Notes under the pieces: generated by a model
Seen by the model: only the letters and a program-made list of their open reading frames with translations
Database searches by the model: none
Told to the model about the DNA's origin: nothing
Program-made: the position numbers and the translations under genes
Part shown: piece by piece, positions 46,058-54,540 of the stretch
Numbering within the stretch: position 1 is the first letter of the stretch
Layout: every line of letters begins with the position of its first letter
Source: Planotetraspora sp. A-T 1434
Lineage (GTDB): Bacteria; Actinomycetota; Actinomycetes; Streptosporangiales; Streptosporangiaceae
Length of the DNA stretch: 64,000 nucleotides
Assembly: GCF_025420585.1 (NCBI RefSeq)
Contig: NZ_JAOEGB010000006.1
Coordinates: forward strand, 124,001-188,000
Direction: 5' to 3'

Positions 46058-47838
46058 GACGAGTGCGTGCCGGCCGTCCACGAGGCGTAGAGGTCGGCGT
46101 AGACGCCGGGCTCCTCCACGAGGACGGCGTGCGGACCGCGCTGGACGATCCGCCCGTGCTGGAACACCAGGACCTCGTCGGCCGCCTGGGCGGTCGAGAG
46201 GCGGTGGGCGATCGAGACGGCCGTCCGGCCACGGGTCACCCCGTCGAGGGCCCGCGCGAGCCGCACCTCGGTGGCCGGGTCCACGGCGGAGGTGGCCTCG
46301 TCGAGCAGGAGCAGATCCGGGTCGGCGAGGTAGGCGCGGGCGAGGGCGACGAGCTGGCGCTCTCCCGCCGACAGCGACTCGCCGCGCTGGCCCACGGGGG
46401 TCTCCAGGCCCGCCGGTAGGCCGTCGAGCCAGTCGGCCAGCCCCAGCTCGGTCAGGGCCAGCCGGATGTGGTCGTCGGTCGCCGAGGGCAGCCCGAACCG
46501 GATGTTCTCGGCCAGGGACGAGTCGAACAGGAAACCGTCCTGCGGCACCATCACGATCCGCTCCCGCAGCGAGGCGAACCGCACGCTCCGCAGGTCGACG
46601 CCGTCGACCAGGATCCGGCCCGACGTGGGGTCCATGAGCCGGGTGAGCAGCTTGGCGAAGGTCGTCTTGCCCGACCCGGTCTCCCCCACGACCGCCACCC
46701 GTGTGCGCGGCGGGATGTCCACCGACACGTCGTGCAGCACCGGGGCGCCGCCCGGATAGGCGAAGCCGACGCCCTCGAACTCGACGGAGATCGGCCCGCG
46801 CGGCAGCGTCGCGCCGTGGGCGGGGTCGGCCACGTCGGCCGGGGTGTCGAGCACGCCGAGGATGCGGCGCCACCCGGCGATGGCGTTCTGCGCCTCGTTG
46901 AGCACCTCGGTCGCGGTCTGCAGCGGGCTGATGAACAGCGTGATCAGGAAGAGGAAGGCGATGAGCCGGCCGGCCGTGATCGACCCGGTCATGCCGAGCT
47001 CGACCCCCAGCAGCACCACCCCGGCGATGGCGACCGAGGCGACCAGCTCGGTGATCGGGAAGGTGAACCCGACGATCCGCTGGGCCCTGATCTGGGCCTT
47101 GCGCTGGGCGTTCACCGCGGTGTCGATCCGCGCCGCCGTACGGTCCTCGGAGCCGTAGGCCCGGATGACCGCGCTGCCGACGACCGACTCGCTCACGGCG
47201 GCGAGGACGTCGCCCGCCCGCTCGCGCACCCGGGTGTACGCCCCGGCAACCAGCCGCTGGAATCGGGGCAGGGCCACGACGAGCGGCAGGAAACAGGCCC
47301 AGACCAGCAGCGTGAGCTGCCAGGAGTAGATCGCCATGAGCACGGTCGCGACGAGGAGCTGGCCGAAGGCGATGATCACCATCAGCCCGCCCCACTGCAT
47401 GAACGTGCTGATCTGGTCCACGTCGCCGGTCACCCGGGAGACGAGCGCGCCGCGCCGCTCGGTGTTCTGGGTCAGCACCGACAGGTCGTGCACGTGCCGG
47501 AAGCCCTTGCCGCGGAGGGTGGCCAGGCCGGACTCGGTGGACCGGTAGAGCCTTACGTTCATGAGGTAGCCGCACAGCGCGGTCAGCACCACGGCGAGCG
47601 CGCACAGGCCGATGGCGTTCCTGATGAACGACACGTCCGGGGTGCCGCCGCGCAGGCCGCGGTCGATCACCTGCTGCACCGCGATCGGCACGATGACCTT
47701 GCCGAGGGTCGCGAGCACGGCCAGCGCCAGTGTCCCGCCGAGACCGCGCCGGAACTCCGGCGACAGCCGCAGGCCGTGCCGTACCGTCTCGAAGGCCGTC
47801 CGCTCCGCCGCCCGCAGGCCGGTCGCCAACGCCATCAC
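46054..47838 (-). CDS. ABC exporter half-transporter, canonical-site subunit (pair 2)
   Basis: Half-transporter of 594 residues: six helices (about 40-315), then an ATPase with Walker A GETGSGKTT, Walker B LLLLDEATSAVD with catalytic Glu, and switch His in SIAHRLST. The signature is the non-classical LSAGERQ. The GTG start overlaps the stop of the upstream partner; an ATG one codon later is also possible. It pairs with the degenerate subunit encoded upstream. Confidence 0.9.
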   Translation of the reverse strand: MMALATGLRAAERTAFETVRHGLRLSPEFRRGLGGTLALAVLATLGKVIVPIAVQQVIDRGLRGGTPDVSFIRNAIGLCALAVVLTALCGYLMNVRLYRSTESGLATLRGKGFRHVHDLSVLTQNTERRGALVSRVTGDVDQISTFMQWGGLMVIIAFGQLLVATVLMAIYSWQLTLLVWACFLPLVVALPRFQRLVAGAYTRVRERAGDVLAAVSESVVGSAVIRAYGSEDRTAARIDTAVNAQRKAQIRAQRIVGFTFPITELVASVAIAGVVLLGVELGMTGSITAGRLIAFLFLITLFISPLQTATEVLNEAQNAIAGWRRILGVLDTPADVADPAHGATLPRGPISVEFEGVGFAYPGGAPVLHDVSVDIPPRTRVAVVGETGSGKTTFAKLLTRLMDPTSGRILVDGVDLRSVRFASLRERIVMVPQDGFLFDSSLAENIRFGLPSATDDHIRLALTELGLADWLDGLPAGLETPVGQRGESLSAGERQLVALARAYLADPDLLLLDEATSAVDPATEVRLARALDGVTRGRTAVSIAHRLSTAQAADEVLVFQHGRIVQRGPHAVLVEEPGVYADLYASWTAGTHSS

Positions 47839-49667
47839 GCCACTACCTCCTCATCGGCGTCGGTGTCCAGCGCCGCTCGTTCGGCCTCTTCGCGCTCGTA
47901 CGCGGTGACCAGGTTGCGGTAGCCCTCGCAGCGGGCCAGGAGCCGCTCGTGGGTGCCGTGGCCGGCCACCACGCCGTGCTCCAGGTAGACGACCTCGTCG
48001 GCCAGGGCGATCGTGGCCATCCGGTAGGCGACGACGATCACCGTGGAGTCCGCCGACCCGTCCCGCAGGCCGTACAGGATCCGCTTCTCCACCTGTGGAT
48101 CCACGCTGGAGGTGGCGTCGTCGAGGATGAGCAGCCGGGGCCGGCGCACGAGCGCGCGGGCGAGCGCGATCCGCTGCCGCTGGCCGCCGGACAGCGTCGC
48201 GCCGCGCTCGCCGACCCGGGTGTCCAGACCGGACGGCAGGGCGCTGACGAACCCGTCGGCCTGCGCGAGGCGGAGCGCCGCCCAGACGGTCTCGTCCGGT
48301 ACGGCGAGGCCCAGCGTGATGTTGCCGCGCACGGTGTCGTCGAACAGGAACGTCTGCTGGGGCACCAGCGCCACGGAGGCGCTCACGCCGCCCTTGGCGA
48401 CCTCGCGCAGGTCGGTCCCGTCGATCCGCACGGCGCCGCGGTCGGGGTCGATGAGGCGGGCGAGGAGCTGGGTGAGCGTGGACTTGCCCGCCCCGGTGGG
48501 CCCCACGACGGCGACCGTCCGCCCGGGGGCGACGGTGAAGCTCACGTCGCTGAGGACCGGGGCCTCGGGGTCGTAGCCGTAGGCGACGTCGTCGACCTCG
48601 AGTTTCGCGGGCCCGTCAATAGGCCCGTCCAGGGCCGCCGTGCCGTACTCCATGGACCCGGTCGCGTCGAGGACCTGCTGGACGCGGGTCCAGCCGACGA
48701 CGCTGCGCGGCAGCTCGGCGAGAACCCAGCCGAGCGCGCGGATCGGGAAGGCGAGCAGCGTGAACAGGTACGCCACCTGGATGAGGTCGCCGGCCGCGAT
48801 GTCGTGCGCCTCGAGCCGGAGCGACCCGACGAGCAGCACGGCGAGGACACCCAGGGTCGGGAGCGCCTCCAGCAGCGGGTCGAACAGCCCGCGGACCCGG
48901 CCGACCAAGACGTTGGCGTCGCGCAGCTCGTCGGCGCGCGCCTGGAACCGCGCGGCCTCCGCGTCCTCCCTGCCGAGGGTCTTGACGACGAGCGCGCCGT
49001 CGAAGCTCTCGTGCGCGACCTCGCTCACCTCGGCCCTGAGCTGCTGCGCCCGCATCGCCAGAGGCGACAACTTGCGCTGATAAATCAGGTTCAGTACGGC
49101 TATCGCCGGAAATATCAGGAAACCAACGAGGGCGAGGACCGGGTCCACGAGCAGGATCGCCCCGGCGGCCGTCACGAGCATCACGATCACGCCCACGGCC
49201 ATCGGCAAGGGGGCGAGCGGCGCCCAGGCGGCCTCGGCGTCGGAGTTGGCGTTGGAGAGCAGCTGTCCGGTCGGGTGCCGGTGGTGCCAGGCGAGCGGCA
49301 GCCGCAGGTACTGCCGGGTGACCGCACGCCGCGACCGGGCCTGCATCCGATACTGCATGACTCCCGCGAGGATCCGCCGCCCCATGACCCCGGCGGCCTT
49401 GAGCACGGCCACCCCGACGATGAGCAGCGCCGCGACGACGAGCGTGCCGGTCCCGGCCCTGCCCTGGCGGAACGACGGGAGCACCACGTGGTCGGTCGCC
49501 CAGCCGAGCGCCCACGAGGACCCGACCGTCGTCACGCCGTAGAGGGCGCTGGAGAGCACCGCGGCCGTGAACACGCGGGGCTCGGCCCTGATGGCGACGC
49601 CGATCACTCGGAGGCCTTGGACCATGACTGACCTGCTCGGCCGCGGCGGGGACTCCTTCGTCGGCAC
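47835..49667 (-). CDS. ABC exporter half-transporter, degenerate-site subunit (pair 2)
   Basis: Half-transporter of 610 residues. Walker A GPTGAGKST and signature LSGGQRQRIALARAL are normal. Walker B reads LLILDDATSSVD, with Asp in place of the catalytic Glu, and the switch His is replaced by Tyr (VVAYRMAT). Both changes mark a non-hydrolysing site in a heterodimer with the downstream subunit. The GTG start has AAAGGA upstream. Confidence 0.9.
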   Translation of the reverse strand: MPTKESPPRPSRSVMVQGLRVIGVAIRAEPRVFTAAVLSSALYGVTTVGSSWALGWATDHVVLPSFRQGRAGTGTLVVAALLIVGVAVLKAAGVMGRRILAGVMQYRMQARSRRAVTRQYLRLPLAWHHRHPTGQLLSNANSDAEAAWAPLAPLPMAVGVIVMLVTAAGAILLVDPVLALVGFLIFPAIAVLNLIYQRKLSPLAMRAQQLRAEVSEVAHESFDGALVVKTLGREDAEAARFQARADELRDANVLVGRVRGLFDPLLEALPTLGVLAVLLVGSLRLEAHDIAAGDLIQVAYLFTLLAFPIRALGWVLAELPRSVVGWTRVQQVLDATGSMEYGTAALDGPIDGPAKLEVDDVAYGYDPEAPVLSDVSFTVAPGRTVAVVGPTGAGKSTLTQLLARLIDPDRGAVRIDGTDLREVAKGGVSASVALVPQQTFLFDDTVRGNITLGLAVPDETVWAALRLAQADGFVSALPSGLDTRVGERGATLSGGQRQRIALARALVRRPRLLILDDATSSVDPQVEKRILYGLRDGSADSTVIVVAYRMATIALADEVVYLEHGVVAGHGTHERLLARCEGYRNLVTAYEREEAERAALDTDADEEVVA

Positions 49668-49812
49668 GCGGGGGTTCCTTTCGATCGGGGGTGGGGGCCG
49701 CTCTGCCGAGCGCCCATCGAATCCGGACGTTACATACCCGGGTGCGCTTTCCGGATCAGCCGCCCGACCGACGCGACACCAAGCCTTTAGTCCTAGTTAC
49801 TCCCTATCATCC

Positions 49813-49823
49813 CGATCAACCGG
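49813..49823 (-). promoter_or_regulatory. Second copy of the 11-bp motif upstream of an ABC exporter pair
   Basis: On the minus strand this reads CCGGTTGATCG, identical to 17503-17513. It lies 146 bases before the second exporter pair and 28 bases before the divergent TIGR03085 gene, so it could serve either. Confidence 0.3.
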
Positions 49824-49850
49824 ATTATTCCAGCAAGTAGGCTGACCACC

Positions 49851-50486
49851 ATGAGCAACGCCAGGGACGAACGTGCCGCGCTGTGCGACCTGCTGGACCG
49901 GCTCGGTCCCAGCGCCCCCACGCTGTGCGAGGGCTGGACGACCGCCGACCTGGCCGCCCACCTCGTGCTCCGCGAGCGCCGCCTCGACGCGGCTCCGGGG
50001 ATCTCCCTCGCGCCCCTGGCGGGCTACACGAGCTCCGTGCAGGAGGGTCTCAAGGCCCGGCACCCCTACCCCGAGCTCGTCGATCTCGTACGGCAGGGCC
50101 CCCCGAAGTGGTCCCCGTACAGCCTGATCCCGGGCGTGGACGACCTCGTGAACACCGTGGAGCTGTTCGTCCACCACGAGGACGCCCGCCGGGCCCAGCC
50201 GGGCTGGGAGCCCCGCGCGCTCCCCCGGGACTACGAGGACGCGCTGTGGAAGCGGCTCAAGAGCGGCGCCCGGCTGTTCCTGCGAAAGGCGCCCGTCGGG
50301 ATCGTGCTCCGCCGCACCGGAGGGGAGAAGGCGGCGGGCAGGAAGGCCGAGCCCGCGGTGGTCGTCAGCGGCGACGCGCCGGAGCTGGTGCTGTTCGCCT
50401 TCGGCCGCCAGGCGCATGCCCGGGTGACCTACGAAGGAGACACCGAGGCGGTCGCCCGGCTCCGCGAGGCCCATCTGGGGGTCTGA
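49851..50486 (+). CDS. TIGR03085-family (mycothiol-dependent maleylpyruvate isomerase-like) protein
   Basis: Protein of 211 residues of the DinB/MDMPI-like family named TIGR03085 in actinobacteria. The N-terminal four-helix bundle has the CEGWTTADLAAHLVLRE-type motif (key residues Trp, Asp and His of WTxxDLAAH) and the second His cluster in VHHEDARRA, likely metal ligands. Homologues use mycothiol or bind metal; the reaction here is unknown. It is divergent from the exporter pair. Confidence 0.85.
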   Translation: MSNARDERAALCDLLDRLGPSAPTLCEGWTTADLAAHLVLRERRLDAAPGISLAPLAGYTSSVQEGLKARHPYPELVDLVRQGPPKWSPYSLIPGVDDLVNTVELFVHHEDARRAQPGWEPRALPRDYEDALWKRLKSGARLFLRKAPVGIVLRRTGGEKAAGRKAEPAVVVSGDAPELVLFAFGRQAHARVTYEGDTEAVARLREAHLGV

Positions 50487-50574
50487 CCCCACGCAAAACG
50501 ATCTAGACGAAATCCACACCTTGTCATGGCGGCATGGGGCAGCATGAGGGCAGCGCATCACGGTTGGAGCCCCG

Positions 50575-50739
50575 ATGAACGTCAAGAAAGTCGTCACCTA
50601 TGTGGCGGTCGCATTCGTGATCTTCTACCTGTTCACCCAGCCAGCGGGGGCTGCCGCCGCTGTCAAGGGGCTGTTCGGAAGCGTCAGCACCGGAGCCGAG
50701 CGCCTCTCTCAGTTCTTTACTTCCCTCGTGTCGAGCTGA
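50575..50739 (+). CDS. 54-residue single-pass membrane miniprotein, copy 1
   Basis: Small gene of 54 codons. The protein starts MNVKKVVTYVAVAFVIFYL, one hydrophobic helix at about 6-20, then TQPAGAA and a short amphipathic tail with two Phe (SQFFTSLV). A weak ribosome site (TTGGAG) lies upstream. It has a paralogue 94 bases downstream with the same KKV-TY-A-AFV-FYL--QP pattern, which strongly supports both as real genes. Function unknown. Confidence 0.75.
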   Translation: MNVKKVVTYVAVAFVIFYLFTQPAGAAAAVKGLFGSVSTGAERLSQFFTSLVSS

Positions 50740-50832
50740 GAGGCGGTAGGGCCTCATGACCTTGCGGCTAGTTATGATCATTACTGTCGCCGGGTACAAC
50801 CAGCCGGGAAACTGACTGCAGGAGGCCCCCCA

Positions 50833-50994
50833 ATGCAGGTCAAGAAGGTTCTTACGTACGCGGCCATCGCGTTCGTGGTCTTCTACCTCTACAACCAGCC
50901 GCAGGCTGCCGCTGGTGCTGTGAAGGGCGTGTTCGACACGGTCAACACGGGCGCTAGCCGGTTGGCGACCTTCTTCACGACGGTTCTGCGGTGA
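50833..50994 (+). CDS. 53-residue single-pass membrane miniprotein, copy 2
   Basis: Paralogue of the preceding gene: MQVKKVLTYAAIAFVVFYL, then NQPQAAAGAVKG and an amphipathic tail ending FFTTVLR. GGAGG lies seven bases upstream of the ATG. About half of the aligned residues match copy 1, including KKV, the helix, QP, AVKG-F and TGA-RL--FFT. It is followed by two hairpins before the glutamine synthetase-like gene. Confidence 0.8.
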   Translation: MQVKKVLTYAAIAFVVFYLYNQPQAAAGAVKGVFDTVNTGASRLATFFTTVLR

Positions 50995-51056
50995 TGTGAA
51001 CCGGCCGGTGCGACGGCGGTCCCGCCGTTCCATCGGCCCCTCTCCCACCACCCGCT

Positions 51057-51078
51057 CACCGCGCCATCTGGCGCGGTG
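51057..51078 (+). terminator. Hairpin between the miniproteins and the glutamine synthetase-like gene
   Basis: CACCGCGCCA pairs perfectly with TGGCGCGGTG across a two-base centre (a nine-bp stem with a four-base loop is more realistic). A weaker hairpin (ACGGCGG/CCGCCGT) lies at 51013-51028. They probably end the miniprotein transcript or act as an attenuator for the next gene. Confidence 0.5.
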
Positions 51079-51116
51079 ACGTGGCGGCACTCCGTCTTAT
51101 GTGTTACGCAGACAGG

Positions 51117-52514
51117 GTGAGAGAGCGCCAGAGCGTCGCCCACCAACTCGATCCCGCGGCCCGGCGGGTCCTCGAACGCGTAGAGGTGGACGGCGTCGAG
51201 CTCGTCCGCTTCCTCTACGCCGACCACGGCGGGGTGATCCGCGGCAAGGCCGCCGGACGGTCACGCCTGGCGGAGCGTCTCGGCACGGGCATCGGCCACA
51301 CGGTGGCGATGATGGCCATGTCGATCCTCGACCACCTCCAGCCGGTCGAGGGCATGGGCCCGGTGGGTGAGGTCCGCATCGTCCCCGACCCGCGGACGTT
51401 CGTCGCCCTCCCCTACGCGCCGGGGGCCGCGGCCATGGTGTCGGACCTGCGCGACCTCGACGGAGGGCCGTGGGCCGCCTGCCCGAGGACGTTCCTCAAG
51501 GACGCCATCGCCGCCCTGGAGGCCGAGGGCTACGCGGCGGTCGCGGCGTTCGAGCCGGAGTTCACGCTCGGGCGGCGGCTTCCCGACCCGGCGGGTGGCC
51601 CGGACCGCCTGGTCCCGCTCGACGACAGCCCGTGCTACGCCACGTCGGGCTTCGACCTCGCGCACGACTACACGATGCAGCTCGTGCGCGCCCTGGAGTC
51701 CCAGGGGATGCCGATCGAGCACTACTACCCGGAGCTGGGCGCGGGCCAGCAGGAGCTGTCGATCCGGCCCGCCACCGCGCTGAAGGCCGCCGACAACCAC
51801 GTGATCTATCGGGAGACCGTGCGCGGCGTGGCGTTCCGGATGGCGATGTGGGCCACACTCGCGCCCAAGCCCATAGCGAACCAGGCGGGAAACGGCGCCC
51901 ACCTCCACGTCTCCCTCTGGGATCCCGCGCTGGAGCACAACCTGTTCGCCGACGGCCACGGCGGCCTGTCCGCGCTGGGCCGTCACTTCATCGGGGGCGT
52001 GCTTCGCCACCTGCCCGCTCTGGTGGCCCTGACCTGCGGGAGCGTCAACAGCTACCGGCGTCTCCAGCCCCGCTCATGGTCCAGCGCGTACACCTGCTAT
52101 GGCATGGACAACCGGGAAGCCGCCGTCCGGATTTGCTCCCCCATGTCGGGAAATATCGAGGCAACGACCAATCTGGAGATCAAGCCCTCGGACTCCTCGG
52201 CGAATCCCTATCTGTCGCTCGGGGCCGTCATCCACGCCGGGCTCGACGGCATCCGGCGGGAGCTCGACCCTGGAGACGCCGTCAACGTGGATCCCGCGAC
52301 GCTGACCGACGAGGAGCGGGCCCGCCTGGGCTGCGCCCGGCTGCCCGCCTCACTCGGGGAGGCGCTCGACGCGCTGGAGGCCGACGAGCTGCTGATGGAG
52401 GCGCTCGGGCCACTGCGACGCGCCGCCTACCTGGCGGTCAAGCGCTCCGAGGTCGCGGACTTCGCCGCCCAGGACGTCGCCTACGAGACCTTCCACCACC
52501 TGCGGGTCTACTAA
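51117..52514 (+). CDS. Glutamine synthetase-like gamma-glutamyl ligase
   Basis: Member of the glutamine synthetase family, 465 residues from a GTG at 51117; a GTG at 51081 is the alternative, neither with a clear ribosome site. Catalytic-barrel motifs are present: EPEFTLG, PELGAGQQELSIRP, GNGAHLHVSLWD and the ATP/glutamate site near NREAAVRI. The adenylylation Tyr motif of housekeeping GlnA (NLYDLPP) is missing. Actinobacterial GlnA-like proteins of this type have been shown in Streptomyces to glutamylate polyamines or ethanolamine, so this may be an amine-detoxifying ligase. That role, and a link to the polyamine-type transporter 5 kb away, are inference. Confidence 0.82.
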   Translation: MRERQSVAHQLDPAARRVLERVEVDGVELVRFLYADHGGVIRGKAAGRSRLAERLGTGIGHTVAMMAMSILDHLQPVEGMGPVGEVRIVPDPRTFVALPYAPGAAAMVSDLRDLDGGPWAACPRTFLKDAIAALEAEGYAAVAAFEPEFTLGRRLPDPAGGPDRLVPLDDSPCYATSGFDLAHDYTMQLVRALESQGMPIEHYYPELGAGQQELSIRPATALKAADNHVIYRETVRGVAFRMAMWATLAPKPIANQAGNGAHLHVSLWDPALEHNLFADGHGGLSALGRHFIGGVLRHLPALVALTCGSVNSYRRLQPRSWSSAYTCYGMDNREAAVRICSPMSGNIEATTNLEIKPSDSSANPYLSLGAVIHAGLDGIRRELDPGDAVNVDPATLTDEERARLGCARLPASLGEALDALEADELLMEALGPLRRAAYLAVKRSEVADFAAQDVAYETFHHLRVY

Positions 52515-52530
52515 GGTCGTGTCTCCCTGG

Positions 52531-53007
52531 TCAGCAGGGCGGGTTCTCGCCGGGGCAGGAGACCACGCCCGAGACGACGGCGCCGAGGGCTTCGGCCAGC
52601 GCTTCGGCCTGCGCGCAGTCGAGATGGTCGAAGATCAGCCGGCGGACGTCCTCCACGTGCCGGGGAGCGACCTCCTCCAGCAGCGCCCGGCCGCTGGAGG
52701 TGATCTCCGCGAGGGAGGCCCTGCCGTCCCCGGGGCAGGGCCGTACGACCACGAGGCCCCGGCTGATGAGCTTGCTCATTCGGTGGCTGAGCCGGCTCTG
52801 TGACATCTTGAGCGCCGCCGCTAGGTCGCTCAGCCGGAACACCTTCTCGTTCAGCGCCACGAGCACGGCGTACTCCACGCCCACGAGCCCATAGCGCCGG
52901 TGTCCTCGCTCGACCTCCGGAAGGACCAGCATCGCGAAGGCTATGAGGCCCTGCCACGCTCGTGTCTCAGTCTCGTCCAGCCATCCGCCCTCGGGTTTCC
53001 TTGCCAC
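52531..53007 (-). CDS. MarR-family transcriptional regulator
   Basis: Regulator of 158 residues from the GTG at 53007; a TTG at 53028 overlapping doxX is the alternative. The winged helix is at about 50-115 (FRLSDLAAALKMSQSRLSHRMSKL, key part LSDLAAALKMSQSRLS), followed by the wing RPCPGDGRASLAEIT. Two Cys near the C-terminus (CPGENPPC) could act as a redox switch. It is the second gene of a doxX-marR operon whose promoter holds two palindromes of MarR type. Confidence 0.88.
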   Translation of the reverse strand: MARKPEGGWLDETETRAWQGLIAFAMLVLPEVERGHRRYGLVGVEYAVLVALNEKVFRLSDLAAALKMSQSRLSHRMSKLISRGLVVVRPCPGDGRASLAEITSSGRALLEEVAPRHVEDVRRLIFDHLDCAQAEALAEALGAVVSGVVSCPGENPPC

Positions 53008-53008
53008 A

Positions 53009-53386
53009 TCAGAAAGCGTACGGACCAAACCTCCCCCACGCGACGACGACGGCGACGATCAGCAGCACGACGTTGATCACGATCGGCTGCGTCTCCTTGC
53101 GCCGGCCGTGCGTGATGGCCGCGCCCACCATGAGCAGGACGGCGCCGACCGCCGCGAGAGGCGTGAGCACCGGCGCGATGCCGGTCAGGCCGGGGAGGAT
53201 CAGGCCGATCGCGGCGAGCACCTCAAGCGCCCCGATGGTCTTGATCGTTGGCTGCGAGAAGTCCTCCGTCCAGGCCATGTTGGGGTTGGCGGCCAGCTTC
53301 TCCTTCGGCTGGGCCAGCTTGCCGGCACCCGCGGCCAGAAAGACAAGGGCGAGTAGTCCTTGGAGGATCCACAGGACGACGTTCAT
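53009..53386 (-). CDS. DoxX-family membrane protein
   Basis: Four-helix DoxX protein of 125 residues from the ATG at 53386, which has AAAGGAG upstream. Family features include the first helix ending FLAAGAGKL and the segment IGALEVLAAIGLILP. DoxX proteins are linked to redox stress and sulfur chemistry. It is coupled to marR. Confidence 0.88.
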   Translation of the reverse strand: MNVVLWILQGLLALVFLAAGAGKLAQPKEKLAANPNMAWTEDFSQPTIKTIGALEVLAAIGLILPGLTGIAPVLTPLAAVGAVLLMVGAAITHGRRKETQPIVINVVLLIVAVVVAWGRFGPYAF

Positions 53387-53399
53387 ATACGACTCCTTT

Positions 53400-53447
53400 G
53401 TTGACGCTTCAACCATGCTAGTGGCAACAAACTTGAAGCATCAAGTT
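53400..53447 (-). promoter_or_regulatory. Promoter of doxX-marR with two phased palindromes
   Basis: GTTGA-cgct-TCAAC (53400-53413) and AACTTGA-agca-TCAAGTT (53430-53447) share the TTGA-N4-TCAA core. Their centres are 32 bp apart, three helical turns. On the minus strand TTGATG and TAGCAT with an 18-base spacer could be -35 and -10, so the two palindromes cover the -35 element and the start region. This suits repression by the MarR protein of the same operon. Confidence 0.65.
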
Positions 53448-53495
53448 CCACGGCCGGCGTTATGCCTGGGAACGGGCGTTGGTACGTTTCGACAG

Positions 53496-54500
53496 ATGGA
53501 GCCGGTCAGCATCAGGGAGGTCGCGGCACTCGCCGGAGTCTCCCCGGGCACGGTCTCGAACGTGCTCAACCGCCCCGAGAAGGTCGCCGCCTCGACCCGC
53601 GAACGCGTCGAGCGGGCGGTGCGCGAGCTCGGGTTCGTCCGGCACGGCTCCGCGTCGTCGCTGCGGGCGGGGCACACCAGGACGATCGGGCTGTCCGTCA
53701 TCGACATCGGCAACCCCTTCTTCACAGACATCGCCGCCGGAGTCGAGGAGACGGCGAGCGAGCTCGGCTACGCGGTGATCCTCAGCAGCTCCGCGGGCGA
53801 CCGGTCGAAGGAGGAGCGCAACCTGCTGGTCCTCGCCGAGCAGCGGGTGCGGGGCGTGCTGATCACTCCCTGCGGCGAGGACACGGCCGCACTGGATCGC
53901 GTCCGCGAACGCGGCATCAACGTCGTCCTGATCGGCCGACCGGCCCTCCGGCCCGACCAGTGCTCCGTCACGGTCAACGACGTCACCGGGGGTTTCCTCG
54001 CCGTCACCCACCTGCTGGAACGGGGAGCCCGCCGGATCGCCTACGTGAGCGGACCGCTGACGATCCCGCAGTGCCAGGACCGGCTGGAGGGAGCCCGCCG
54101 TGCCGTACGGCAGGCCGGCCTCGACCCGGCGGCCACGCTCAGCGAGCTCACCATGCCCGCCATGAACGCCCGATCCGGCCAGCAGGCCGCCGAGAAGCTG
54201 CTCGCGTCCCTGCCGGACGCCGTGTTCTGCGCCAACGACCTCCTGGCGCTGGGCCTGCTGCGCGTCCTGCTCCAGGCGGGCGTCCGCGTCCCCGGCGACG
54301 TGGCGCTGATCGGCTACAACGACATCGAGTTCGCCGCCGCCTCGGCGGTGTCGCTCAGCTCGGTCCGCCAGGCCACCCACCGGCTCGGGCGCATCGCCAC
54401 CCAGTTGCTGCTCGACGAGTGCGACAACCCCGGGGGCCACGCCCACCAGCAGATCACGTTCCAGCCCGAGCTCGTCGTCAGGGAGTCGACCGGTTCCTAG
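53496..54500 (+). CDS. LacI-family transcriptional regulator
   Basis: Regulator of 334 residues from the ATG at 53496; the open frame extends far upstream but through doxX on the other strand. Residues 3-50 form the LacI helix-turn-helix ([20 protein letters not shown]) with the hinge. The periplasmic-binding-like domain follows, with GNPFFTDIAAG and the YNDIEFA segment. These proteins usually control sugar use, but no sugar genes are nearby. Confidence 0.92.
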   Translation: MEPVSIREVAALAGVSPGTVSNVLNRPEKVAASTRERVERAVRELGFVRHGSASSLRAGHTRTIGLSVIDIGNPFFTDIAAGVEETASELGYAVILSSSAGDRSKEERNLLVLAEQRVRGVLITPCGEDTAALDRVRERGINVVLIGRPALRPDQCSVTVNDVTGGFLAVTHLLERGARRIAYVSGPLTIPQCQDRLEGARRAVRQAGLDPAATLSELTMPAMNARSGQQAAEKLLASLPDAVFCANDLLALGLLRVLLQAGVRVPGDVALIGYNDIEFAAASAVSLSSVRQATHRLGRIATQLLLDECDNPGGHAHQQITFQPELVVRESTGS

Positions 54501-54501
54501 C

Positions 54502-54533
54502 TTGACCTTGCCGCAAGGGTCAATGTCTACCGT
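54502..54533 (+). promoter_or_regulatory. MerR-type promoter/operator for the oxidoreductase-merR operon
   Basis: TTGACC-ttgccgcaa-GGGTCAA (54502-54523) is a near-perfect inverted repeat. TTGACC doubles as a -35 element, and TACCGT at 54528-54533 may be the -10, giving a 20-base spacer. An over-long spacer covered by a dyad is the mark of MerR-regulated promoters, and a merR gene lies in this operon. Confidence 0.65.
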
Positions 54534-54540
54534 CACGGCC

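Noticed and set aside
52962-53495. N-terminal extension of the LacI regulator
   Set aside because: The extra residues are antisense to doxX; the LacI fold begins at the ATG at 53496.
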